From NCBI GenBank assembly GCA_021613335.1, contig JAJTWR010000090.1:546001-610000 (forward strand): a DNA stretch of 64,000 nt, in the 5' to 3' direction. Below, in pieces: positions 12,397 to 23,617 of the stretch (position 1 is its first letter; each line of letters starts with the position of its first letter). The notes beneath the pieces were generated by a model. It did no database searches. It was not told where the DNA came from and saw nothing but the letters and a program-made list of their open reading frames with translations. The position numbers and the translations under genes are program-made. The DNA is from Whitmania pigra (Eukaryota > Annelida > Clitellata > Hirudinida > Haemopidae).

Positions 12397-15300
12397 TATC
12401 ATCTTCATAATCATCATCACAACCATCATCACTAATATGATATATATGAATACGAACATCATTACCAACCCACCCATCCACCCATCCTTAACAGCAACTG
12501 GAGAATCTTTCCTTCAACCATGACGGCAGTGAATTCGTTTCCAGCCACGGGGACGGAAGTTACATCATCTGGAACACCATGGATTGCACCGAACCAAGGG
12601 AGCCTGCCTCCACACCTTATGGTCAGTAATATTTTATGTTAATTTAAATTGTTAGCCTTGTGGCTACGGTATAGATCTGCATTAAATTTCGATCGTAATA
12701 TGGAATGGCTACTGTTTGCCACCTGCTGCATAGGATCAGGTGATACGTAAGTGGTGATGATGGTTCCAGTCATTTGTCTTGATAAGAATGGCAGGGATGA
12801 GGTTGATGATGATGATGGTTGTGCAAATATTGCAAATTAATCTGGTTGTGATGGATTGTGGATCCATGTGGTTCAGACAGATGAATAAACTTGTGAAGAG
12901 TGTTTCCATGTTCTTTGATATTTGGTTCGATTCTTTGTTCTCATCTAATTTCCTCCCACCCATCCATGCATCCATTTACCCATCCATCCGTACCTTTACC
13001 CACCCGTCTACCCATCCATCTATCCTCAATCAGATTGTTGGAGAGGAAATAATGGTTATACTTTAAAAAGAAAACAAGTAAATGCGAAAAGAAGCTTCTT
13101 CTAAGGTTTATGATGCAATGATGCACTGTTATGGTGATGTACTTATTAAGATGATGTACTTATTATGATGCTGTACTGTTATGATGATGTACTTATTAAG
13201 ATGATGAACTCTTGTGTACTACGTTCAAAAAATTCTTGAGAAATGTGCACATTTTCCTCGTTTTTCTGGTGGAATTCAGAATTCCGAAAGAGATAAATTG
13301 GCTTGATAAAAATTGTTTTCCTAAAAAAATTGAATTTTATTTGCTTCCTTGTTACTGGTTTCGTTCGAGTGAAATTCTCAAAATTTATGCAAAAAAAAGA
13401 ACTTCATTTTGTTTTCTTGAAGGAAGAAGTTTGGCATTTGCTGTTTTTTTCAAATATATTTTCTGTCATCGTCATCATCACCACCATCACCACCACCATC
13501 ATCATCATCATTATTATCAGTATTATTATTATTATTATTATATATTTTTCTTGGTCTCATTTATGAAATTATTATGGCAATGATGTTTGTAAATATGAAC
13601 AATTCATGTGACTCAATAATCGAGGATCGTCAATTAAAACGCTATTCAGCTGTAAGTTGAGTGAGTTTGCTGATGGAATCAGAACACTTATTAGAGGCTC
13701 ATTATCATGATCATCAACATCATCATCATTATCTTCATCATCATTGTCTTCATCAACATCCTCATCATCGTAATTGTTGCTGTTATAATGGGTCTTTGTT
13801 GTCATCGTTATCAACATCACTATCGTCTTCTAGGTCCTTACCAATGCGAGGCCATCGACAAGTTTGTTTGGAGGACCAATGAGAGGTTGGTAAACAATCT
13901 TCGATTATAATAATTTATTCGGGTTTTCATCGACGATCGCCACCATTATCATCACCACCACAGGCATTACCTACACTGTTATTACCATGATTGACAATGT
14001 TAACATCGTCTGCTTCGCGTTCTGCAGCTCGTCGCTGATGATATTTTCTGGTGGAATGCCGAGGTCCGGCTACGGTGATCGCTGGACCGTGACCATCATG
14101 AGGGGGGACGGCGACGACGGAGAGCAGTCGCACGTCGTGCTCGACCTGACGTCGCGGGTCATCGACTTTGTCGTCGTCGACTCGGTGGACGTCGTGCCTG
14201 AAGATGAAGAAGCTGGACTAGATGGCGAGGGTGAGTCTTTCCTGATGGAGGATCAGCATCCTCATCTCCTTCCCGACTTTAACTGCTTCTAACATTAGCA
14301 GCTTTGGGCCGAGCAGGTGGAACGTCCGACAATCAACGGAGCGACCGAAAGACTTCCCCTCGCCAGGTGTCGACGCCCCATTCCCTCGTCGTTTTGGCCG
14401 AGGAGGAGATGGTGGTGATCGATCTGGTGGGCAGGGACTGGCCCTCGTACCGGTTGCCCCACCTCACTAGTCCCCACTGCAGCGCCATCACCAGCGTGTT
14501 CCACGTGTCCGAAGTGCCGGAGACCTTCCTCAAGAAGCTAGGAGAAGCTGGCAGGGTTCAGCAGTTGAAGAACGTCACGTTCACAAGGAAGGTGAATGAA
14601 AACCATTTTGTCTCTGTTTTTTTCTGTTATTAATACTTTTAATTAGATGTTTAATTTAATCGAACAAATTCTAAATGTTTACAATTTGTTGTTTGGTTTA
14701 TTTTAAATTGGTTTAAATTCACTTAAATATTACTCTTGCCTCCTTTTTCTCCAAGACATGGCCATTTCTGGGAGGTCAGTCGATGTTCTCGAAGGACAGC
14801 GAAAGAGATTTGTTGTTGACGGGGTAGGTCTTGATAATGATGTGTTGTTGACGGGGTAGGTTATGGTGATGATGTGTTGTTGAAGGGGGTAGGTTATGAT
14901 GATGATGTGTTGTTGAAGGGGGTAGGTTATGATAATGATGTATTGTTGAAGGGGGTAGGTTATGATAATGATGTGTTGTTGACTCGGGATAGGTTATGAT
15001 GATGACTTACAATCGCATCATCATCAGTCAATCAATCAATCAATCATTCACATCTTCTGCCATTCCTTCGAAATGTTCCAGCCACGAGGACGGCTCCGTG
15101 AGATTCTGGCAGACGAAGCACGGGGACATCGAGCTTCTGTACAGACTCGACACTGCACAGCTCTTCGGCATCGAACTCTCGAACAACTCGGAGGTCAACA
15201 ACGATTCGGACGAGGACTGGCCCCCGTTTAAGAAGGTAATTTGACGTTTTTATTGAGGGCTGGATCGGCCCTTGATGTGGGGAGAGATAAGCTGCTTCTT

Positions 15301-18300
15301 GCATGGGTCGTGTTTTATTGGTATTTATTAATTATTAAATTTAATTGCTATTAATTAATTATTAAATTTATTTATTATTAATAACCTAAATCGTAGGTGG
15401 GGGCTACAACCCGTTCACGGACGACCCGCGGCTTGCCATCCGCCAAATGATCCTCTCCACCTCCCAAGAACCCGAAACTCTGCTCCTGGCAGGAACGGCA
15501 GGTCAGATAATAGTCTGCGAGTTCAACTCCGAGTCCGAAAGAAGGATTCACGGGAAGAGCGGTTGCAGGGAGCATCGAGAAGTGCTGGTGGAAGAGAACG
15601 CGGAGATGGAAAGTACTGCAGGAGAGGTCGTGTCGGTGCATAGGCCGATGTCCGACGCGTCGATTCCCTTCGGTCAGTACCCCCACGGCGTGGAAGGTGC
15701 AGAAACAGACAGGGGTACTGGTGGATGTTCGAGCCACCAGAAAAATCTTCCGACTTCTACCGGTGGAACTCCCAGTCACGTCCCGGGAACGTCTGGGGAG
15801 GGTTCCAAGTCTCGTACGAGGGTTGACCTCGATGACCCTACGACCTCCGTTCAAGGTCATCGCGTGACCTCCGCTACATCTCCGGCCGACGTAAGCGTCT
15901 GCTCGTTGTCAGCAGTTCGACCTCAACTCTCCGAAATCGAGGCGGAAACTCTCCGCAGCGGAGGTTCGACCGGTGCGCAGAAGTCCTCTCGCAACAGGGA
16001 ATCGTACTCGTCGTCTTTGTCCTCGACTTCCTTCCAGTTCGAGATCAAAGTGTCGTCCGTCAACCTCGTCGGAGATCGAGACGACTTCGTCTGGATGGGT
16101 CACACCCCGCTGGAGGTCGCGAACCTCAACGACAAGGGCAGAACGAAGGGCAGCAAGGCCGGGCGCTCCAACAGCCCCTCTTCGGTTTTCGTGTCGTACC
16201 CTTTGACCTCCTCGCTGAGCTGCTCCGCCCTGGGGGATTCCGGACCGGGTTTTCAGGCTTCGTGTGTCGTTCTTGTTCACCCGCCCGTGTCCTGCACCTC
16301 GCTGGCACTTCAGGCCACTTGGCAGTTGTGAGCGTTTTTGTTCTTTCTCGTTTAAATTATTCTTATTAATTTAATTATTTATTTTTATGTTATTATTGAT
16401 TCTTTTAACTTTTATTAATTTACTTTTTGAAATTTTTTTTGAGATTGAAATTATGGATATTGTGTTTGTAGTCATGAAGAAATATAATGATAATGATGAA
16501 ACAATAATAATTAATTATTCTTGTTAAATCGTGTTGATCGTTGATTCTTGTTGATCGTTTCAGGGTTGGTTTCGGTTCGGAGTACGGCTACGGACTTTAC
16601 GATTACAACCTCGGTAGAATCGTCTTCTCTAAAGGCTCGAAAAGCGGTGAGTCATATCCGAAGATCAACAAGTACTTGGTTAATGATGATGATGATGATG
16701 ACGACGACGATGATAACCATTTGATTGTGTTATGGAGTTAATCAGTAACTATAAATAAGTCATTGATAAACAATCTTTGTCATTGAATTTTCCAAGCACC
16801 GCCTATAAATAGCACGTCCCCATATTCACTACGATTCTCGAAGGTGAAAGTTTAAAATCTCTTTTTGTTCAGACGGCAGGAACGGCTCAGGGGGCGGTTC
16901 ATCGTCGATGTTCGGGTTGAACTCGAGGTTCTCCGACATCTTCCGCAGGACGGTCAGGGCTTCCTTCAGGCGCCTCGAGAGGGCCCGTTCGGAATTCAGG
17001 GAGAGGAGGAGGAGGAGTCAACAAGTCATCTGGAAATCCTTCTCGATGTCAAGGTAGTTGCCCAGTGAATGACAAACACCATCTAACTAATACATTCGAT
17101 GTCATAACGAGTATGGATTAATCACTTGATCAATTAACTATTACATTCTAACGAGCATCAATAAATCATCCTAGAAACAAACGATGCATTGGTAATTGGT
17201 AAAAATTCGTGATTTCTAATTTTCCAGAGCGACGGCCAGCCATTCGACGACCGAGGCCCCTTCAACTTTTCCGAATTCTTCAGCGGCTACGGAATCGGCC
17301 CCTAGACCTCCGATCGACCGAGCACATTCAATCCCCGAGAAGCCCTCTTCGTCGTCCCCGAACGAATTGGAGCCAAACAAATGGAACGGTGCCCGCCAGA
17401 ATGCCGGCGCCGATGATATCTTCAGGGGGAATTCACTGGAGCGCGACCCCCAAACGGCTTCCCTCAGTAGGGCGGGCACCCCGATAGTCCGGTGTCTCTA
17501 CTTTGCCGAGGACGTTTTTGCTTCGACTGCGACGCAATCTTCCTCTAAAGGTGAGGTTGAGCTGTTACTCAATAATTATTACGTTTACATTCAATAATTT
17601 ATGTTTCATTAACATTAAAATCCCTTACCATTGATTGATTAAAATTATGATCATCGATTTAATCGCATTTTTAATCATTTACCGAAAAGGAGGCTCTGTC
17701 GGCTACCCCGAGTTCGGGACGTTCTGGGTGGGCACGAGTCTCGGCACCATCTTCATGTACAACATCACCGTGTCCTGTCCCAGCAGGAGGTCGCTTCAGC
17801 CCGTGATTCATTCCTTGGGTTGGTTTTTTGTTCTAATGAGTAATTAGTTAACTACAATTAATGTCATGTTAACCATGGCTAGGAGAATGCCAACAATTGT
17901 AATTGGTCTACCTGTTGATTATGCTGTTAAAAATTTAAATATGCGAATACATTATCATCATCTACATGCTCCCTCCCAGCCAAAGAGATTCATCTGAAGC
18001 ACGAGGCCCCCATCCTCGACATTTGCATCCTCAACAGGTCCGGGTCTCCCCTTTGTCCGGGCCATCCGCACTACCCCATGCCGGTGGTGAACCGGAACAG
18101 GAGATGGAAATTTCCCACTTCAATTTTTGGATCTCTTGTTTCCTCCTCCTCCTCCTCTGGGCAGTGCTTAGTGGTCTGTTCTCAGAAGCAAGTCAAGGTG
18201 ATTTGCATGTCTGTTGTTATACGAGCCCATTCATGAATATTTATCAGTTCATAAATGTTTTTATGCACGCCCATTCACTAAACATTTCAATATTTTGTTC

Positions 18301-19428
18301 ATCATATTATGCAAATCATATGCATATCTCTTGAATATTTAAGTTGTTTGAGTTTAAAATATGATAATAATGATGACGATACAATGTTTTAAATGCAACC
18401 ATTACTTTATTCAGGTCTTTTCATATCCTGGTTTGAAAGCAAAACGTAAAGTCAAGGTCGACAGGACTGGGAGCACTGGCAGTGGTCTGCAGACATCGAG
18501 CGGGGAGGGAAAGCCACCCGGTGTGGCCACCTCTCCCTCGTCACCCTCGAATGGTCTCCCGTGGGCAGGTCACCACTTCCTGCCGACAAAGAATATAACA
18601 AAAGTGGCATACTCCTGCTTTGAGAATAAGTCGGGTACGCGAATGAATAAATTAATTAATTCGGGTATACGAATGACTAAATTAAGCTTGTCTCGTATTT
18701 TTTATCTTTGTTCTTTAGTGCTCCTCAAATGGAATTTATGGAAATACCATGCCTTATTGATTCAATGGACTGCTAAGAGCGGCAACTCGATAACATGATA
18801 AAGACATCAGTTTATTAACGATAGCTTGTTTTTAAACTTTACTTCCAGACGAATCCGTCGTCGAGTCGGGACTCGTCTGCTTGACGGACGACGGAGCTGC
18901 CTCTGTGTACAACATGCCCAGTCTCAAGCTGAGGTTCTCTACCTCGGCCGTTTCCAAAGAAGCTGTGAAGTGGGTGGAGTCTATGTAAATTAGTATAATT
19001 ATGCCTGTCCGTCGATAATAGTTACTCCATAACTTGTAGGGACGTGACGTGTTAGGGAACCGAATAATAAAAAATTTAAAGTAAAATTTAACCTCATGAT
19101 ACAAATGTGAATGTTGCTAATCAACAAATGTTGTCTATTGGTGCGTGCAAATAGCACAATGAATTGATTACCTTAACATGATAATTACTTTTAATCGATC
19201 TACCGGCAATACGAATTAATTAATTTTAATCGATCTACCAGCGACATGAAACTCTGTGTGTTGACCTCGCGGGGTTACGGCTTCTACCTTTGCTCACCGT
19301 CGGAGTTTGGGAAGTTCTCGGTGTCTTCCATCTGCCCCAAGATTCGATCCCTCTCGCTCCTACCCATGTCAGTTGAGCTTAACGAATATTCACGAACCAT
19401 GTTGAGTCTTTATTATTATTACTGTTGC

Positions 19429-19465
<37 letters not shown>

Positions 19466-20842
19466 ATATTATTGTTAGTGTTGTTGTTCTTATTATTATT
19501 ATTCCGATCATCACTTATTATCATTATTATTATTACTGTTGCTATTATTATAATCATTATTATTATTATTATTAATATATTATTGTTAGTGTTGTTGTTC
19601 TTATTATTATTATTCCGATCATCACTTATTATCATTATTATTATTACTGTTGCTATTATTATAATCATTATTATTATTATTATATTATTATTATTATTAT
19701 TATTAATATATTATTGTTAGTGTTGTTGTTCTTATTATTATTATTCCGATCATCACTTATTATCATTATTATTATTACTGTTGCTATTATTATAATCATT
19801 ATTATTATTATTATTAATATATTATTGTTAGTGTTGTTGTTCTTATTATTATTATTCCGATCATCACTTATTATCATTATTATTATTACTGTTGCTATTA
19901 TTATAATCATTATTATTATTATTATTAATATATTATTGTTAGTGTTGTTGTTCTTATTATTATTATTATTCCGATCATCACTTATTATCATTATTATTAT
20001 TACTGTTGCTATTATTATAATCATTATTATTGTGATTGTCATCATCACCAATGTCATCGGCACTCGAAAAATCTTCAGACATCCGATGCACTGCGACATG
20101 CAAAAGAAGAATTGTTGCGAACCTTCGAAAAAGAATTCCTCCTGTGACGAAAATCCAAAAAGGACCCCGAACTCTGGTTCCATCGTCACCACCGCGGATT
20201 CGATCTCCGTTGTGGCTTCCCTGGCAGAACAGTCCGGCATACCCGTGGCGTCCGAGAGCCCCCGGAACATCCGGTCTCCAGAAAGTTGGTCGAGGGCTCG
20301 GGTCGATCGGAGTGTTCGAGAAGCATTCGGGTCGGAAAAGGTCGTAATGGCTTCAGACGTCGTCTCGTCTGACGGGTCGATGGAAAGGCCGGGCGTGCAG
20401 TTGAGGAAGGTCACGGACATTTCGTACATAAAGTGAGCACCGATTGGTTGATGCTCGTTAACAGTTATTACTTATAATTACTAACCACCTCCTTAACAAT
20501 TATTGTTTATTTATAATGCTTGAACACCTTGTTAACAACATTAGTCAATTTATTAACAACCCCTTTATCCATGACCATAGGGACGAGCAGATGATCGAGA
20601 AGATAATCAGCAAGTTCGTGCAGATCGAGGTTCCGGAGGGAGGCATCGCAGCCTGCCGGAAGGAAATCCAATTTGCCATTCCCCTCCAGCAGAAGTCGAG
20701 GGGTCGATCCCTGCCGGGTCACGGCACCCCTACGGACCCGTGGTTGGGGGAAATGACCGAAGAGGAGCTGTCGAAGCCGGAGATGAACGAAAGTGAAACA
20801 TCGGTCGCTTCTGAGGGAACAGAAATGGAAAGAAGGAGTTGA
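9797..20842 (+). CDS. l(2)gl: Lethal(2) giant larvae / LLGL polarity protein, 24 exons
   Basis: Exons: 9797-9898, 10002-10099, 10239-10320, 10475-10598, 11089-11359, 11688-11760, 12255-12338, 12495-12621, 13834-13885, 14028-14230, 14302-14591, 14756-14823, 15082-15235, 15397-16327, 16564-16646, 16873-17053, 17228-17550, 17693-17818, 17980-18197, 18415-18634, 18849-18969, 19242-19367, 20079-20432 and 20581-20842. LGL scaffolds regulate cortical polarity and exocytosis; aPKC phosphorylation removes them from the membrane. Family marks are GFPNKPS, VFGQPGV, SHGDGSYIIWN, IFSGGMPRSGYGD, LLTGHEDGSVRFW, DWPPFKK then YNPFTDDPRLAI, LLAGTAGQI and VRCLYFAEDVF. WD-type propeller blades run through both halves. 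Exon 16 (about residues 930-960) holds the basic aPKC target RRTVRASFRRLERAR. The model gives about 1557 residues, against 1000-1160 usually; much of the excess is a Ser/acidic insert in exon 14. All junctions are in phase except 13/14. Confidence 0.95.
12020..12125. repeat. (GAT/GAC)n array in an l(2)gl intron
   Basis: Trinucleotide array between exons 6 and 7. Related ATC arrays lie at 12358-12425 and 13470-13545 in nearby introns. Confidence 0.9.
14815..15000. repeat. Tandem repeat containing copies of the exon 12 donor
   Basis: About six copies of a unit of 33-38 bases, each with GTTGTTGA, a G run and GGTAGGT. The first copy is the 3' end of exon 12 with its true 5' splice site. The rest continue into the intron. 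Confidence 0.85.
19421..20036. repeat. Minisatellite, about 111 bp x 5, in l(2)gl intron 22
   Basis: Each unit has an ATT-rich stretch, GTTAGTGTTGTTGTTCTTATT, and TTCCGATCATCACTTATTAT. The GTTAGTG anchor starts near 19474, 19584, 19715, 19827 and 19938; the longer second spacing reflects extra ATT units. Confidence 0.95.
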
Positions 20843-22449
20843 GGGGTTTTCCGGGAAGGGTTGGGGTTAGTTACTCGATTGTCGAAGGTCAATGAGTTCA
20901 GTGTAGGCTGAAAATGTGGAGACGCATATTGTAGATTCTAGTGATGATGATGATGATGATGACCTTGGTGATGGTGGTGTTGATGATGATTATTGTTATT
21001 GTAAATCATATTATCGCATTACTGTTGTGATCGGCTTTAATCAATTATAATTTTTGATTACATTAATAATTTATTTAGGCATCAGTAGACAGGTTGTCAA
21101 GGCTTTTGCTTTGGTGGCATCCTTAGGAATTCAAATCCTAGCTGCTTGTAGGATTTTAATCTTATTACAAATTTATAATAAATTATGTTAATACCACATT
21201 ATAATATCATCTGTGCTTTCGACTCTGCCAGCGTTCGTTGCTAACCACTGAAAGAGCCTGCACCTCGAGAGATTTGAGATTTTTATTGAAAAACTAATTT
21301 TTAACCGGAACGTGGCGGATTTGTTTGACTTGTTGTCATGGCGACGAGAAGAGCATGCGATCTGTTGTGATTCTTTGACCAGCATTCCTTCTCTTTCTCT
21401 TGTTGTGCGTTGTACATGTTGTCTCGTGAAGTGCGTTGTTACATGTAGTGTACGTTGTGACGTACGATGGCTATTGTGAATGACGTGAATTTCTCGACAC
21501 GTGTTGCAAATATACTTGGAAGTGATGCTGCGATTTTTAGATTGACCGTAATTATAATAATGTTATTATTATTATTTTAATGTTATTGCGAGTATTTTTG
21601 TTTGATTATCTTTGTTTTTGAGTTCAATCACTTTTGTGCTTGCCATGTGTTTCCTTACCTGTACTTGCATTTGCTTTGAATATCTTTACCATTGTTGTCA
21701 TTGTTGCCATCATTATCATTGTTGTCAGTTTTATTACTATTATTATTATTACAATTATTAACAACCTTATTATTATATCTAGAGCACTGTTGATGAACTT
21801 CATATGGTATCTGCAGTTACAAATGGATGTCTACATTGGCTTGAAAGCTTTATGGTTGATTTTAAATGAAAGAACCATTAATAATATTATTAAATAATAA
21901 TTAAATAAAATAATAATAATTATAATAATAGTAATGATGTGAATAATTACTAAATACTCATAACAAACTAATCACCTGTAGTTGCTGATGGCTTAACTAG
22001 GGTAAATAAATTATTCTAATATTTTTATTCCTTCTGATTTTTCGAATGAATTTGCAATCAAATGATTTGTAATCATTATTTTCTTGTCTGAATCAAGTCG
22101 TTTTGATAAAAGTTTCAATTGAGATTTCAGATTCATAAATATTGACGATAGCATCCTTGTTACGTTAATTTCCATGTTAACTATCATAAATGCTAATGAT
22201 GGCAATCTCATTATGATAATTTCCTTGATAATATTCACAAATGTTAACGATGACATCCTTATTAATAAATAATTTGACATAAAAGGTACACCTTTTTTGG
22301 AAGCTGGTTGATGTCGAATAAAGTGTTTGTGAAAGAACATTTTTACTTTTTTTTGTTATTGGCTCTTAAACACTAATATAATATTTTTAATGTTAAAATA
22401 GTGGAAGTAGTATTTATTTTCTTCTTTGTGATAACGAGTTAGAGTTATT
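20843..22449. other. l(2)gl 3' flank and spacer
   Basis: Probably begins with the l(2)gl 3' untranslated region. Short GAT and TTA runs occur near 20940 and 21560. No further gene was seen. Confidence 0.5.
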
Positions 22450-23335
22450 GAGAAAGATGGCACTAATAAACGACTCGTTTATTCAATAGATGGCTCTTGA
22501 TATTTACACATCATTCGATAGATGGCACTGATAAACGACTCATTCAATAGATGGTGTTTAAATTTCATGTTATTCGATAGATGGCACTAATAAACGACTC
22601 ATTCATTCAATAGATGGCGCTTGATATTTACATATCATTCGATAGATGGCACCAATAAATAACTCATTCATTCAATATATGGCGTTTTAAAATTTGATGT
22701 TGTTCGATAGATGGCGCTTTAAAATTTCACGGTATTCGACAGATGGCACTTGATATTTACATATCATTCGATAGATGGCACTAATAAACGACTCATTCAA
22801 TAGATGGCGCTTTAAGCATTTCATGTTATTCGATAGATAGTACTAATAAACGACTCGTTCATTCAATAGATGGCGCTTGATATTTACATATCATTCGACA
22901 GATGGCACTAATAAACGACTCGCTTATGCAATAGATGGCGCTTGATTTTTACATATTATTCGATAGATGGCACTAATAAACGACTCGTTCATTCAATAGA
23001 TGGCGCTTGATATTTACATATCATTCGATAGATGGCACTAATAAACACTCATTCATTCAATAGATGGTGTTTAAATTTCATGTTATTCGACAGATGGCAC
23101 TAACAAACGACTCGTTTATTCAATTGATGGCGCTTGATATTTACATATTATTTGATAGATGGCACTAATAAATAACTCATTTATTCAATAAATGGCGTTT
23201 TAAAATTTCATGTTATTCGATAGATTGCACTAATAAACGACTCGTTTATTCAATAGATGGCGCTTGATATTTACATATTATTCGATAGATGGCACTAATA
23301 AACGACTCATTTATTCAACAGGTAGCGCTTGATAT
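22450..23335. repeat. Minisatellite of alternating AGATGGCAC and AGATGGCGC motifs
   Basis: A compound unit of about 66 bases alternates two half-units. One has TTCGATAGATGGCACTAATA then AACGACTC. The other has TTCAATAGATGGCGCTTGAT then ATTTACATATC. I count about 28 motif positions, of which about 19 read exactly AGATGGCAC or AGATGGCGC. The array ends about 280 bp before the first recognisable exon of the ADAMTS-like gene. Confidence 0.95.
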
Positions 23336-23617
23336 TAATGTGCTATTGTCCCAGTTTATGAATGGATCACACCGGTTTAATCAGCCATCAGCTCAGATGC
23401 TAATTGATGATTTGTTACATTGTTATCGTTGCTACTTTACAACAATAAACCATTTATATTTCTCTTGTAAAAACAAGTTTATCGCGAACAAATAGCTTCT
23501 TGTTAGCGAATGGAGAGTGCAATTGTCGGATATTTGGACGGCAACGTAGCTTGCAACATTTTACAGTTCAGTAAAATTGTGCACTAATTTAAGCCACGCC
23601 ATCATCCAATATTATAG

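Noticed and set aside
15378..16308. Several long minus-strand frames opposite l(2)gl exon 14
   Set aside because: GC-rich coding DNA of the insert leaves antisense frames open; none shows family motifs.
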